A stretch of DNA of 64,000 nt from NCBI RefSeq assembly GCF_030687295.1, contig NZ_CP117425.1:3600001-3664000 (forward strand), given 5' to 3'. Shown here piece after piece: positions 24,558 to 32,689 of this stretch (position 1 is the stretch's first letter; each line of letters starts with the position of its first letter). This stretch comes from Pseudomonas beijingensis (lineage in GTDB: Bacteria > Pseudomonadota > Gammaproteobacteria > Pseudomonadales > Pseudomonadaceae). The notes under the pieces are model-generated. The model was not told the origin of the DNA, did not search any database, and was given only the letters and a program-made list of their open reading frames with translations. The position numbers and the translations under genes are program-made.

Positions 24558-25385
24558 ATGTCCTTACCCATCATCTGCCTCGTCTTGTTCGCCGCGCTGC
24601 TGCACGCCAGTTGGAACGCCATGCTGCGCGGGGGCACCGACCGTTTGTGGTCTATGACCATCATGTGCATGGCGATCGCCCTGGCGAGCGTCATCGTGGC
24701 CGCGCTGCTGGCGCCGCCCGCCCGTGCAAGCTGGTTCTGCGTTGGGCTCTCCGCGATATTGCACGTGGGTTACAACCTGTTCCTGGTGCGCAGTTACAAG
24801 TCTGGAGACCTGGGCCAGACTTACCCCATCGCCCGCGGTGTATCTCCGATCCTGATTGTCCTGGCCGCTTCGCTGTTCGCCGGTGAGCGGATGGCGCCGA
24901 ATGGACTGATGGGGATTGCGTTGGTGTCGACCGGAATCATCTCGCTGGCTTATACCGGGCGCCGGCGGACGTTGCCTGACTTGCCCTACGCACTGGGAAC
25001 CGGTTGTTTCATTGCTGCCTACAGCGTGGTCGATGGCATCGGCGTTCGCCTCTCCGGGGCGCCAATGGCCTACACCGCCTGGATGTGCCTGTTGTGGGGC
25101 GTGATGATGCCCCTGGTTTATATCGGACTGCGCGATGCCAAAAGCCTCTTTGCTCTGCGGCCAGGTATCGCCGTGGCCTCTGCTGGCGGGCTGGTTTCAT
25201 TGCTGGCCTACGGCGTCGTGATCTATGCCATGGCCCAGGCACCGATGGGGGCGGTGTCCGCCCTGCGAGAAACCAGCGTCATGTTCGCCGCTTTGATCGG
25301 GTACGCGTTTCTTGGCGAAGCATTGACCTTACGCAAGCTGTTGGCCTGCGCCGTCATTGCACTCGGTGCGCTGGTTATCCGCTGA
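24558..25385 (+). CDS. DMT-superfamily (EamA) exporter
   Basis: 275 residues, almost entirely membrane: ten hydrophobic segments in two EamA halves (about 1-135 and 140-275), the usual size. RBS AGGA is six bases before the ATG. The family exports amino acids and related metabolites across the inner membrane. It is 34 bp from the following SDR gene, so the two are likely one operon. Confidence 0.88.
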   Translation: MSLPIICLVLFAALLHASWNAMLRGGTDRLWSMTIMCMAIALASVIVAALLAPPARASWFCVGLSAILHVGYNLFLVRSYKSGDLGQTYPIARGVSPILIVLAASLFAGERMAPNGLMGIALVSTGIISLAYTGRRRTLPDLPYALGTGCFIAAYSVVDGIGVRLSGAPMAYTAWMCLLWGVMMPLVYIGLRDAKSLFALRPGIAVASAGGLVSLLAYGVVIYAMAQAPMGAVSALRETSVMFAALIGYAFLGEALTLRKLLACAVIALGALVIR

Positions 25386-25419
25386 CCTCGCTTTTTCCAT
25401 CCAGTCGTGAGGATTGATC

Positions 25420-26181
25420 ATGAATGACCGTTCGCAAAAGCCCTTGATCCTGATTACCGGAGGCGGGCGCGGGATTGGCGCGGCGACCGCCCTGCTGGCC
25501 GCTGAACAGGGTTACGACGTCGTGCTGACCTACATCGCCGATGAGGCGTCGGCGTTGGCGGTGGCAGCGCAGGTCGAGGCCAAGGGGGCCCGTGCCCTGG
25601 CGGTACGCGCCGATAACGCCGATCCGGCACAGATCGTCGAACTGTTCGCCACCCTTGATCTGCGCTTCGGGCGAATCGATGTGCTGGTCAACAACGCTTC
25701 GATATTGGCACGCCAGTCGCGCTTGGAGGATCTTGGCTTCGAGCGCATGCAGCGAATCTTTGCGGTCAACGCCTTGGGGCCGATGCTCTGCGCTCAGCAC
25801 GCTACCCGGCGCATGGCCTATCGTTATGGTGGGCGTGGTGGTGCAGTCATCAATATTTCTTCGGCGTCAGCTCGCCTCGGTAGCCCGAATGAATACGTGG
25901 ACTACGCAGCGTCCAAGGGCGCGGTTGAAACGTTCACGACGGGTTTTGCCAAGGAAGTGGCCCGGGAGGGTATTAGAGTCAACTGCGTTCGACCCGGGCA
26001 TATCTATACCGAGATGCATGCGAGTGGGGGAGAGCCGGGCCGAGTCGACCGGGTGAAGGATACGATCCCGATGGGGCGTGGTGGCCAGCCGGAGGAGGTC
26101 GCACGGGCCATTCTCTGGTTGGCGGGGCCGCAGGCGTCGTTCGTGACGGGCACCTTCCTGGATGTGACCGGAGGGAAGTAG
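25420..26181 (+). CDS. Short-chain dehydrogenase/reductase
   Basis: 253 residues from the ATG at 25420 (GAGG eight bases upstream). Rossmann motif GGGRGIGAAT at about 13-22, NNAS at about 92, and catalytic Tyr/Lys in YAASKGAVE at about 159-167 with the preceding NISSASARL. This is a classical NAD(P)H-dependent SDR, FabG-like or glucose-dehydrogenase-like; the substrate cannot be told from sequence. Confidence 0.9.
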   Translation: MNDRSQKPLILITGGGRGIGAATALLAAEQGYDVVLTYIADEASALAVAAQVEAKGARALAVRADNADPAQIVELFATLDLRFGRIDVLVNNASILARQSRLEDLGFERMQRIFAVNALGPMLCAQHATRRMAYRYGGRGGAVINISSASARLGSPNEYVDYAASKGAVETFTTGFAKEVAREGIRVNCVRPGHIYTEMHASGGEPGRVDRVKDTIPMGRGGQPEEVARAILWLAGPQASFVTGTFLDVTGGK

Positions 26182-26242
26182 GCCGGCTATCAAGTTCGTC
26201 TTTCAAATGAAGCGTCCGAGGGTTGTCGCCATAATTCGCGAG

Positions 26243-26274
26243 TCGCCGCTGATCCCTGGCCAGGATCGCGGCGA
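26243..26274. terminator. Hairpin between convergent genes
   Basis: TCGCCGCTGATCC (26243-26255) pairs with GGATCGCGGCGA (26263-26274), with one bulged T and a seven-base loop. It lies in the 108-bp gap between an SDR gene (plus) and a binding-protein gene (minus). It lacks a clear U-run on either side, so intrinsic termination is only probable. Confidence 0.5.
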
Positions 26275-26289
26275 GTGTCGAGCCTCTTG

Positions 26290-27216
26290 CTACTTGTAAT
26301 GTTGTTCAAACACCGCCAATTGCTCAGGCTTGATCAACTGAAAGGGCACCCAGACGTCCGTCTCCACCGGCTCTCCCTTGATCATCTTGAGCGCTGCCTG
26401 TACCGCGCTGGTCGCCTGGGCCTTGGGATCCTGGAACACCGAGGCGACCAGCATCCCGCGCTTGATCGCCGCCAGGCCGTCAGGCAAGCCGTCGATGCCG
26501 ACAATCGCAATCTCGCCCTTGGCTTTGCCGGCCTGCTGCAAGGCCATGGCCGCACCGATGGCCATCTCGTCGTTGTTGGCGACGATGGCATCGAAACGGC
26601 TGCCCGCCAATAGCCAGTTGCTGGTCAGGTCCATCCCTTTGTTGCGCTGCCACTCGGCACTTTGCTGCTCGACAACCTTGATCCCGGGATAGTCCTTGAG
26701 CACCTGCTTGACGCCTTCGGTGCGGTCGTGGGTGGCGTTTTGCGCCAGGTCACCCATGATGATCGCGAGGTTGCCTTTGCCTCCGAGCTTTTCTGCCAGG
26801 TAGCGCATCTGCAGCTGTCCGGCCTCAATGTCATTGGACGCCACCGTGACGACGCCTTTGGGCAAGGTGCGCTCGTCCGGGTGGCGGTTGACGTAGACCA
26901 GCGGCGTCTTTGCTTCGACCGCGGCGCGGGTGATATTGGCCGTGGCGGAGGTGTCCACCGGCAGGACAATGACCGCATCCACTTTCTGGTTGATAAAGCC
27001 CTGGACCTGGTTGAGTTGGCGCACCACATCGCCCTGGGCGTCCTCGAACTGGATCTGCACGTTTTCCTTTTTCGCGGCCTCGTCCAGGCCGTTACGCACG
27101 TAGGTCATGAAGTTGTCGTCGACCCTGGCGATGCTGACGCCGATGCGATAGTCGGCGGCGGCCCATTGGCTGAAGAGCAATAGCAGGGTGGCGAAAAGCA
27201 GTGTGCAACGACGCAT
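26290..27216 (-). CDS. Periplasmic sugar/cyclitol-binding protein (LacI-type fold), no transporter partners nearby
   Basis: 308 residues. A signal peptide (1-21, ending QWAAA) precedes a peripl_BP_4-type domain: IGVSIARVDDNFMTYVRNG, DAVIVLPVD, GDLAQNATHDRTEGVK, NNDEMAIGAAMAL and GIDGLPDG are typical of ribose, inositol and rhizopine binders. It is the third gene after an Idh/MocA dehydrogenase and a Hyi-like isomerase, and shares their sigma-54 promoter. No permease or ATPase gene is in the operon, so it must share a transporter encoded elsewhere or act as a sensor ligand-binding protein. Inositol or a related cyclitol is a reasonable but unproven ligand. Confidence 0.88.
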   Translation of the reverse strand: MRRCTLLFATLLLLFSQWAAADYRIGVSIARVDDNFMTYVRNGLDEAAKKENVQIQFEDAQGDVVRQLNQVQGFINQKVDAVIVLPVDTSATANITRAAVEAKTPLVYVNRHPDERTLPKGVVTVASNDIEAGQLQMRYLAEKLGGKGNLAIIMGDLAQNATHDRTEGVKQVLKDYPGIKVVEQQSAEWQRNKGMDLTSNWLLAGSRFDAIVANNDEMAIGAAMALQQAGKAKGEIAIVGIDGLPDGLAAIKRGMLVASVFQDPKAQATSAVQAALKMIKGEPVETDVWVPFQLIKPEQLAVFEQHYK

Positions 27217-27297
27217 GATGGTTTTCCTTTTGTTGTTATGAGTGGTACGTCACCAAGAGCTGAAAATCTGCCGCACGCGTTGAGTTCGGCGCGGGCT

Positions 27298-28089
27298 TTA
27301 TCCATCAAGCGTGAAGGCCTGCCGGAAACGCTCAAGCGCGACCTCGCTGTCACCGCTGGCCCAGCCTTCGAGGCCGACGACACCGCTGTATCCCATGCCG
27401 AACAAGGCCTTGGCAATGGCGGGATAGTGGATTTCACCGGTGCCGGGCTCCATGCGACCTGGGACGTCGGCGACCTGGATTTCGCCGATGGCGCTGCCGG
27501 CGCGCTGGATCAGTTCGATCAGGTTTCCTTCGCCGATCTGCGCGTGATAGAGGTCCAGGTTCATCTTCAGGTGCGGGCTGCCCACGGCCTCGATCAGCGC
27601 CAGGGTATCGTCAGCGCGGGCGAACGGCGTGCCCGGGTGGTCGACTTCGGTGTTGAGGTTTTCCAGCAGGAATACCCGACCCGCGTCTTCGCCCAGGCGG
27701 GCGATTTTTTCCAGCGTCTTGCAGGCGCTCAGCCACATGCGGCCGGTGGTCTGGGCCACGGGTTTGACCGGCAGGCCTTGATCACCCAGGCCGGTGCCAT
27801 GCAGGTTCAGGCTTGGGCAACCCAATTGCGCGGCGACGGCCAAGGATTCCTGGGCGCTGTCGAGCAGTTGCCGGATATCGTCGGGGTCGGTCAGGTTGCC
27901 TGAGAGGTAACCGGTCATGGAGGTGAAATCCGCGCCGGTCGCCGCGAGGGCTTGGATGTCTTTGCTCGCCCAGTTCCATATCTCGGCGCTGAAGCCCAAC
28001 GCATGGATGCGTTTGACCCGTTCGGTAAAGGGCAGGTCGAGGAAGACCATCTCGGCGCTGATCGCCAGTTTGAACGGTACGAAACTCAT
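27298..28089 (-). CDS. TIM-barrel sugar isomerase, hydroxypyruvate isomerase (Hyi)-like
   Basis: 263 residues from the ATG at 28089, overlapping the dehydrogenase stop as ATGA. The xylose-isomerase-like TIM barrel shows Glu and Asp/His metal-ligand segments: LLENLNTEVDHPG, MNLDLYHAQIGEG, VQVADVPGR-like (IQVADVPGRMEPGTGEI) and VGLEGWASG. Hyi interconverts hydroxypyruvate and tartronate semialdehyde; relatives act on inositol- or ketose-derived intermediates. In this operon it probably acts on the oxidation product of the neighbouring dehydrogenase. Confidence 0.82.
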   Translation of the reverse strand: MSFVPFKLAISAEMVFLDLPFTERVKRIHALGFSAEIWNWASKDIQALAATGADFTSMTGYLSGNLTDPDDIRQLLDSAQESLAVAAQLGCPSLNLHGTGLGDQGLPVKPVAQTTGRMWLSACKTLEKIARLGEDAGRVFLLENLNTEVDHPGTPFARADDTLALIEAVGSPHLKMNLDLYHAQIGEGNLIELIQRAGSAIGEIQVADVPGRMEPGTGEIHYPAIAKALFGMGYSGVVGLEGWASGDSEVALERFRQAFTLDG

Positions 28090-29108
28090 GAAAGTGCTCC
28101 CTGCACACGCACCGTCTTGCCCTGTTGGAAGGACTCGATGCAAGCGCGGGCAATGGCCAGTGCCGCCCGGGCGTCTTCACCGCTGGCCAAGGGTTTTTCG
28201 CCGCTGCGCACGCAATTGACGAAGTGGTTGAGCTCGGCCACGTAGGCATCACGCAGCAAGTCGGTGTCCATGCGCTGGGTGTCGGCCTGGACCCCATTGG
28301 CCAGGTACCGCAGCAAGTCGGAGTCGTTGACGTTGCCCATGGTCAGCATGCCGGCGCTGCCGAACACTTCGCCGCGGACATCGTAGCCATACACGGCCTG
28401 GAAGTTGGCTTCGGCCGTGGCGATGGCGCCATTGTCGAAACGGATCGTGACCACCGCGGTGTCGAGAAATCCTTTGTCCTTGTAGTCCGGTGCGATCAGG
28501 GCATCGGCCATCACAAAAACCTCAACCGCCTCGGCGCCCGGATTCAGGTAGCGCAGGGTATCGAAGTCATGGATCAGGGTTTCCAGGAAGATTACCCATT
28601 GCGGCGACGCGGCCGGGTTGTTCAACGCCGGGTCACGGGTCAGCGAGCGCAGCAGTTGTGGCGTACCGATCCGGCCGGAAACGACGTCCAGGTGGGCGGT
28701 GCGGAAACTTCTGGCAAAACGGCGATTGAAGCCGACTTGTAGCGTCACCCGTGCATCGGCAGCGGCGGCGATGGCGCGGTCCGCTTCGTCCAGGGTGATG
28801 GCCATCGGTTTTTCACAGAACACCCCTTTGCCGGCCCGGGCCGCACTGATCACCAGTTCGGCATGGCTGCGTGCCGGGGCGGCAATCAGCACGGCATCGA
28901 TGTCCGGGTCATCCAGCAATTGCTGTGGATCGGTATAGACCTTCTGCACGTCCAGTTCGGCCGCCAGGCGCGCGGCCTGGCCGGGGGTAGGGTCGGCGAT
29001 GGCGGCGAGGCACGCGCCGGGGATGTGCCGGGCGGCGGTCAGGCCGTGAAAACTGCCCATGCGGCCAGCGCCGATGAGGCCAAGGCGGAGGGTCTTGGAT
29101 GTGCTCAT
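28086..29108 (-). CDS. Gfo/Idh/MocA-family dehydrogenase, inositol 2-dehydrogenase-like
   Basis: 340 residues from the ATG at 29108 (GGGAG eight bases upstream; an ATG at 29114 is too close). N-terminal Rossmann fold with GAGRMGSFH at 11-19 and the family CEKPMA motif near 95; the C-terminal substrate domain has the HDFDTLRYLN segment with the catalytic Asp/His pair. It resembles NAD-dependent inositol 2-dehydrogenases. It is the first gene of a three-gene operon whose promoter is an obvious sigma-54 site. Confidence 0.86.
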   Translation of the reverse strand: MSTSKTLRLGLIGAGRMGSFHGLTAARHIPGACLAAIADPTPGQAARLAAELDVQKVYTDPQQLLDDPDIDAVLIAAPARSHAELVISAARAGKGVFCEKPMAITLDEADRAIAAAADARVTLQVGFNRRFARSFRTAHLDVVSGRIGTPQLLRSLTRDPALNNPAASPQWVIFLETLIHDFDTLRYLNPGAEAVEVFVMADALIAPDYKDKGFLDTAVVTIRFDNGAIATAEANFQAVYGYDVRGEVFGSAGMLTMGNVNDSDLLRYLANGVQADTQRMDTDLLRDAYVAELNHFVNCVRSGEKPLASGEDARAALAIARACIESFQQGKTVRVQGALS

Positions 29109-29174
29109 GAACATGACTCCCTTTATTGTTTTTACGACTCGGTGGTAAGAATGTCCTCGTCTGTTTAGGCAGGG

Positions 29175-29190
29175 AGCAAACGCTGTGCCA
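29175..29190 (-). promoter_or_regulatory. Sigma-54 (-24/-12) promoter for the dehydrogenase operon
   Basis: Read on the minus strand, the bases are TGGCACAGCGTTTGCT. This matches the sigma-54 consensus TGGCACR-N4-TTGCW at every conserved position, with the GG and GC dinucleotides at the right spacing. It lies 67 bp upstream of the dehydrogenase ATG and points into that operon. The divergent gene encodes a sigma-54 activator, which makes it the likely partner. Confidence 0.85.
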
Positions 29191-29245
29191 ATAGTTAAGT
29201 TATTGATATTTAGTGGTTTTTATTTGATTTGATGTTCGTTTTAAT

Positions 29246-29267
29246 GACATGTCTATACTGACATGTC
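29246..29267. promoter_or_regulatory. Paired GACATGTC palindromes, likely activator binding sites
   Basis: Two perfect 8-bp palindromes GACATGTC (29246-29253 and 29260-29267) are spaced 14 bp centre to centre, and a partial copy (GAACATGT) follows at 29276-29283. They are 55-90 bp upstream of the sigma-54 promoter and just ahead of the activator gene, the place expected for its upstream activating sequences and possibly for autoregulation. Confidence 0.6.
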
Positions 29268-29292
29268 GAAAATATGAACATGTGGCCGAATA

Positions 29293-31284
29293 ATGGACCA
29301 GCAACTTGCGGCGTTGAGCGCCGAAGACCGCGATTACCTCACCACCCTGGGCCCTGCGTCGTTGAACGAAGGACCCGGCGTTGCGCTGGATGAGGCTTGG
29401 CGAGCGTGCTTGCGTGGGGAGACCGATCGTCCTGCCGGGATCCGACGGGTGATTTGGGAATCCTGGTTGCGCAGCGTCAATGCCGGCCTCGATCCGGAAG
29501 ACGGCGAGTACCGTTTTGTCGCACCTGACGACCTGACCGCGACACTGGCCGCCAACCGGCTGCTGATCGCCGCGGCGGCGCAAGTCATGCGCGGTTTGCT
29601 CGCTTATAACCCCAGGGGCCATATCAACCTGACCGATGCCGCAGGCACGACGTTGTACTTCTGCGGCTTGGACCTCACCCCCATAGGCAGTCGCCTGCTG
29701 GAGTCGGTACAGGGCACCAATTGCACTGGGCTGGCGATCGTCGAAGACCGTTTGGTGTATGTGCTGGCCGAGGAGAACTTCGGGCTTGGCCTGCGCCAGC
29801 GCCGCATGCATTGCGCCGCCGCGCCGATCCGCGATGCCCAGGGCCGGACGCTGGGGATGTTGACCTTGACGGCGGAGCCGGGCTGGTTTCATTTCCATAC
29901 GCTGGGCACCGTCCAGGCCGCGGCCGAAGCTGTCTCCAGGCAGATGGCGCTGCAAGCCTTGCTCGAGGAACAACAAACCGTCCTTGAAGTGCTCAACGAG
30001 GGGTTGGTGGTATTGGATGAGCAGGGCTGCATCAAGGCACTCAACCACTACGCCCGACAGTTGTTCCGCGTGGGGCATGACCTGCTCGGCAGTCCGTTCA
30101 AGAGCCTGGGCAAGAGCGAGTTGACCGATGCAGTCCTGTTCGGGGGCGGGGAAGGGGTACGGGACCTGGATTGCACCTTTGAACTGTACGACCGCAGCCA
30201 TCTGGCCTGCCTGGTGTCGGTCTGCCCACTGGAGCAAGGCGGGCGGATTGTTTCGTTGCGCGAGAACCGGCGCATCCGGGAAATCACCCGGCGGATCATG
30301 GGCACCCAGGCCAGCTACACCTTTGAAACCATCCTGGGCCGCTCACAGGCGATTGAGGATGCGCTGCACCTTGCACGGATTGCCAGTCGCAGTGATTCGA
30401 CCACGCTGATCCTCGGCGAGAGCGGCACGGGCAAGGAACTGTTCGCCCAGGCCATCCACAATGCCAGCGACCGGTGTGGCGGGCCTTTCGTGGCGGTCAA
30501 TTGTGGTGCCATTCCCCGTGACCTGGTGCAGAGCGAATTGTTTGGCCATGTGGAAGGCGCTTTCACCGGATCGGCTCGCGGCGGGTCGGCAGGCAAGTTC
30601 GAATTGGCCGATGGCGGGACGATCTTCCTCGACGAAATCGGTGACATGTCCTTCGATGCGCAGGTCAGCTTGCTGCGTGTCCTGCAGGAAGGCGAGGTGA
30701 CACGGGTGGGGGCGAAAAAATCGCTGCGGGTCAACGTCCGTATCATCGCCGCCACCCACCGTAACCTGAGCCAGGCGGTGGCCGAGGGCGCCTTTCGTGA
30801 GGACCTTTACTACCGGCTCAACGTGCTGAACCTGACGGTGCCGCCGCTGCGGATGCGCCGCGAGGATGTGCCCCTGTTGGCGCGGCATTTTCTCGCGCGG
30901 TGTGCCCGGTCGCTGCGCAAGACGATGCAGGACCTTTCACCCGAGGCGCTGGAGATGCTTGTCGCCTATCACTGGCCGGGCAATGTTCGCGAGTTGGAAA
31001 ACGTCATCGAGCGGGCGACCAACCTGGCGATGACCGAGCTGATCGAGCCGAGCGATCTTGCGCTGGACATCAGGCAGCGAGGGCGGCCAGCGCCGTGGGT
31101 CAGTGTGCCTGAACCGCGCACGGCTCCGGACCTGGGTACCCACGAAATGAATGCAATCATCGCCGCCCTCAAGGACACGCGCGGAAACATCCGCCTGGCG
31201 GCTCAACGGCTGAATGTGTCGCGTGGCGGGCTGTACAACAAAATGAGTCGGTTTGGGCTCAAAGTTGAGGCGTTTCGTTCTTAG
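29293..31284 (+). CDS. Sigma-54-dependent activator (AcoR-like), with GAFTGS loop
   Basis: 663 residues. An N-terminal GAF-like sensor (about 60-225), a PAS-like segment (about 228-330), the AAA+ domain (345-590) and a Fis-type helix-turn-helix (about 620-660, GNIRLAAQRLNVSRGGLYNKM). Walker A GESGTGKE is at 375-382, Walker B IFLDE at 444-448 and WPGNVRELEN at 561-570. The sigma-54-contacting loop reads GAFTGS at 422-427 in place of GAFTGA. It sits divergent to an operon with a sigma-54 promoter and palindromic upstream sites, so it very likely activates that operon on sensing a sugar- or cyclitol-derived signal through its GAF domain. Confidence 0.92.
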   Translation: MDQQLAALSAEDRDYLTTLGPASLNEGPGVALDEAWRACLRGETDRPAGIRRVIWESWLRSVNAGLDPEDGEYRFVAPDDLTATLAANRLLIAAAAQVMRGLLAYNPRGHINLTDAAGTTLYFCGLDLTPIGSRLLESVQGTNCTGLAIVEDRLVYVLAEENFGLGLRQRRMHCAAAPIRDAQGRTLGMLTLTAEPGWFHFHTLGTVQAAAEAVSRQMALQALLEEQQTVLEVLNEGLVVLDEQGCIKALNHYARQLFRVGHDLLGSPFKSLGKSELTDAVLFGGGEGVRDLDCTFELYDRSHLACLVSVCPLEQGGRIVSLRENRRIREITRRIMGTQASYTFETILGRSQAIEDALHLARIASRSDSTTLILGESGTGKELFAQAIHNASDRCGGPFVAVNCGAIPRDLVQSELFGHVEGAFTGSARGGSAGKFELADGGTIFLDEIGDMSFDAQVSLLRVLQEGEVTRVGAKKSLRVNVRIIAATHRNLSQAVAEGAFREDLYYRLNVLNLTVPPLRMRREDVPLLARHFLARCARSLRKTMQDLSPEALEMLVAYHWPGNVRELENVIERATNLAMTELIEPSDLALDIRQRGRPAPWVSVPEPRTAPDLGTHEMNAIIAALKDTRGNIRLAAQRLNVSRGGLYNKMSRFGLKVEAFRS

Positions 31285-31310
31285 CGGCTGGCGCATGGTC
31301 AGGGGCGAGG

Positions 31311-32561
31311 TCAGAAAACGGTTTTCCTGAAGCGGCGAGCGGATATGCCCCGATAGAACGACAAAATGGCGAGCACCTGCACGATGACCGCTGCTGTCAC
31401 GACGGCGACGATGGCGTGATTGGGATCGGTGAAGGCGGCGCGCACCAAGCCGAAAAGGGCCGGTGCGAAGGCGTAGGTGGCCTGGCTGATCGCGACCATC
31501 AGGGCGATGACCTTGGCGGTGTGTTCACGGCTGAACTCGGTTTGTGCAATCAATGGCGGCAAGGAGGTGGCATTGCCAATGCCCGAGCCGATCACCCCCA
31601 CGGCTATCCAGGCCACAGCCGGGTGAAGGTCCAGGCCCAGAAGCATCAGTGTCCCCAGCATCTGAATGGCATAGCCAAGGCAGGCCAGCTGTCGACGGTT
31701 CATACCTTGGACCATCAGGCGTGCGGCGACGTAACGCCCGCCCATCGCACTGGCGGTGGCCAGGCCCAGGGCGAATGAGGCGTCATGCGATCCCATGCGT
31801 CCCACCAGGATCGAGTACAGGTGCGCGATCAAGCCGATCTGGGCGAACAGTCCCAGGGACATGCCGGCTGCCAGGCTGCGAAAACTCGCCGACCTGAGCG
31901 TCTGCATTGTGGTCCATGGCATGGCGCTGGCGTTGACCGGCGCGGGTTCCGGCTGTTCCGCGTTGTCGGGATGTTGTCCCAGGCTTTGTGGGTTTTTATT
32001 GAAGACCAGGAAGGCGAAGACACTTATGAGCAGCACGGCGATGACACTGATCACCAGCGCCGCCGTGGCGAAGCCGAAACGCTCGATCAGCAACACCCAC
32101 AGCGGCGAAAAAATCACGCCACCCAGGCTGGCACCGTTGTAGGCCTTGCCCAGGGCCTTGGGCCTTTCCTTGACGTACCACGGCGCGATCAGAGTATTAA
32201 CGGCCGCCGCACCCAACGTCACCCAGCCGATACCCGAGCAGACCGCGCCGGCATACAACACCCAAAGCTGGTTGGCTTGAGCCCAGATGTTCACGCCGAT
32301 GCCCAGGACGATGCTGCCCAGCAGGGTGATGGCGGGTATCCCGAAGCGTGTGTAAAGGCGTGGCAGGTTGGCGATGACAATCGTGCCGCTGAGAAAGTGC
32401 AGGGTCACGGCAGTCGAGACCTGGGCGATCGGCCAACCCGTGCGTTCCATGACCGCTTGCATATAGATCGGTGGCCCATAGAAGCCGATCCCCCAACCAA
32501 TCATCGCAAGGATGAACGTGCAGGCCAGTACGGTTTTTCCAAAAAAGCGGGTGCGTGTCAT
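31311..32561 (-). CDS. MFS transporter (oxalate/formate or monocarboxylate type)
   Basis: 416 residues from the ATG at 32561, six bases downstream of an alternative ATG that sits too close to GGAGG. Twelve hydrophobic segments with a central cytoplasmic loop (about 195-220). The N-terminus ILAMIGWGIGFYGPPIYMQAV resembles carriers of the monocarboxylate/OFA type. It is convergent with the sigma-54 activator (27-bp gap) and points away from the esterase gene. No substrate is evident. Confidence 0.85.
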   Translation of the reverse strand: MTRTRFFGKTVLACTFILAMIGWGIGFYGPPIYMQAVMERTGWPIAQVSTAVTLHFLSGTIVIANLPRLYTRFGIPAITLLGSIVLGIGVNIWAQANQLWVLYAGAVCSGIGWVTLGAAAVNTLIAPWYVKERPKALGKAYNGASLGGVIFSPLWVLLIERFGFATAALVISVIAVLLISVFAFLVFNKNPQSLGQHPDNAEQPEPAPVNASAMPWTTMQTLRSASFRSLAAGMSLGLFAQIGLIAHLYSILVGRMGSHDASFALGLATASAMGGRYVAARLMVQGMNRRQLACLGYAIQMLGTLMLLGLDLHPAVAWIAVGVIGSGIGNATSLPPLIAQTEFSREHTAKVIALMVAISQATYAFAPALFGLVRAAFTDPNHAIVAVVTAAVIVQVLAILSFYRGISARRFRKTVF

Positions 32562-32689
32562 CGCCATCTCCTCCAGGGTGGCTAGCAGACTATGCGCTCG
32601 ACAGATTCCTCACTTCGGGGTGCGTCGAACAATGGATGTCGAGCGTGCTCCTTTGGTTTGCTTGGCTTTCACCGGATTCTCGAACTCGC

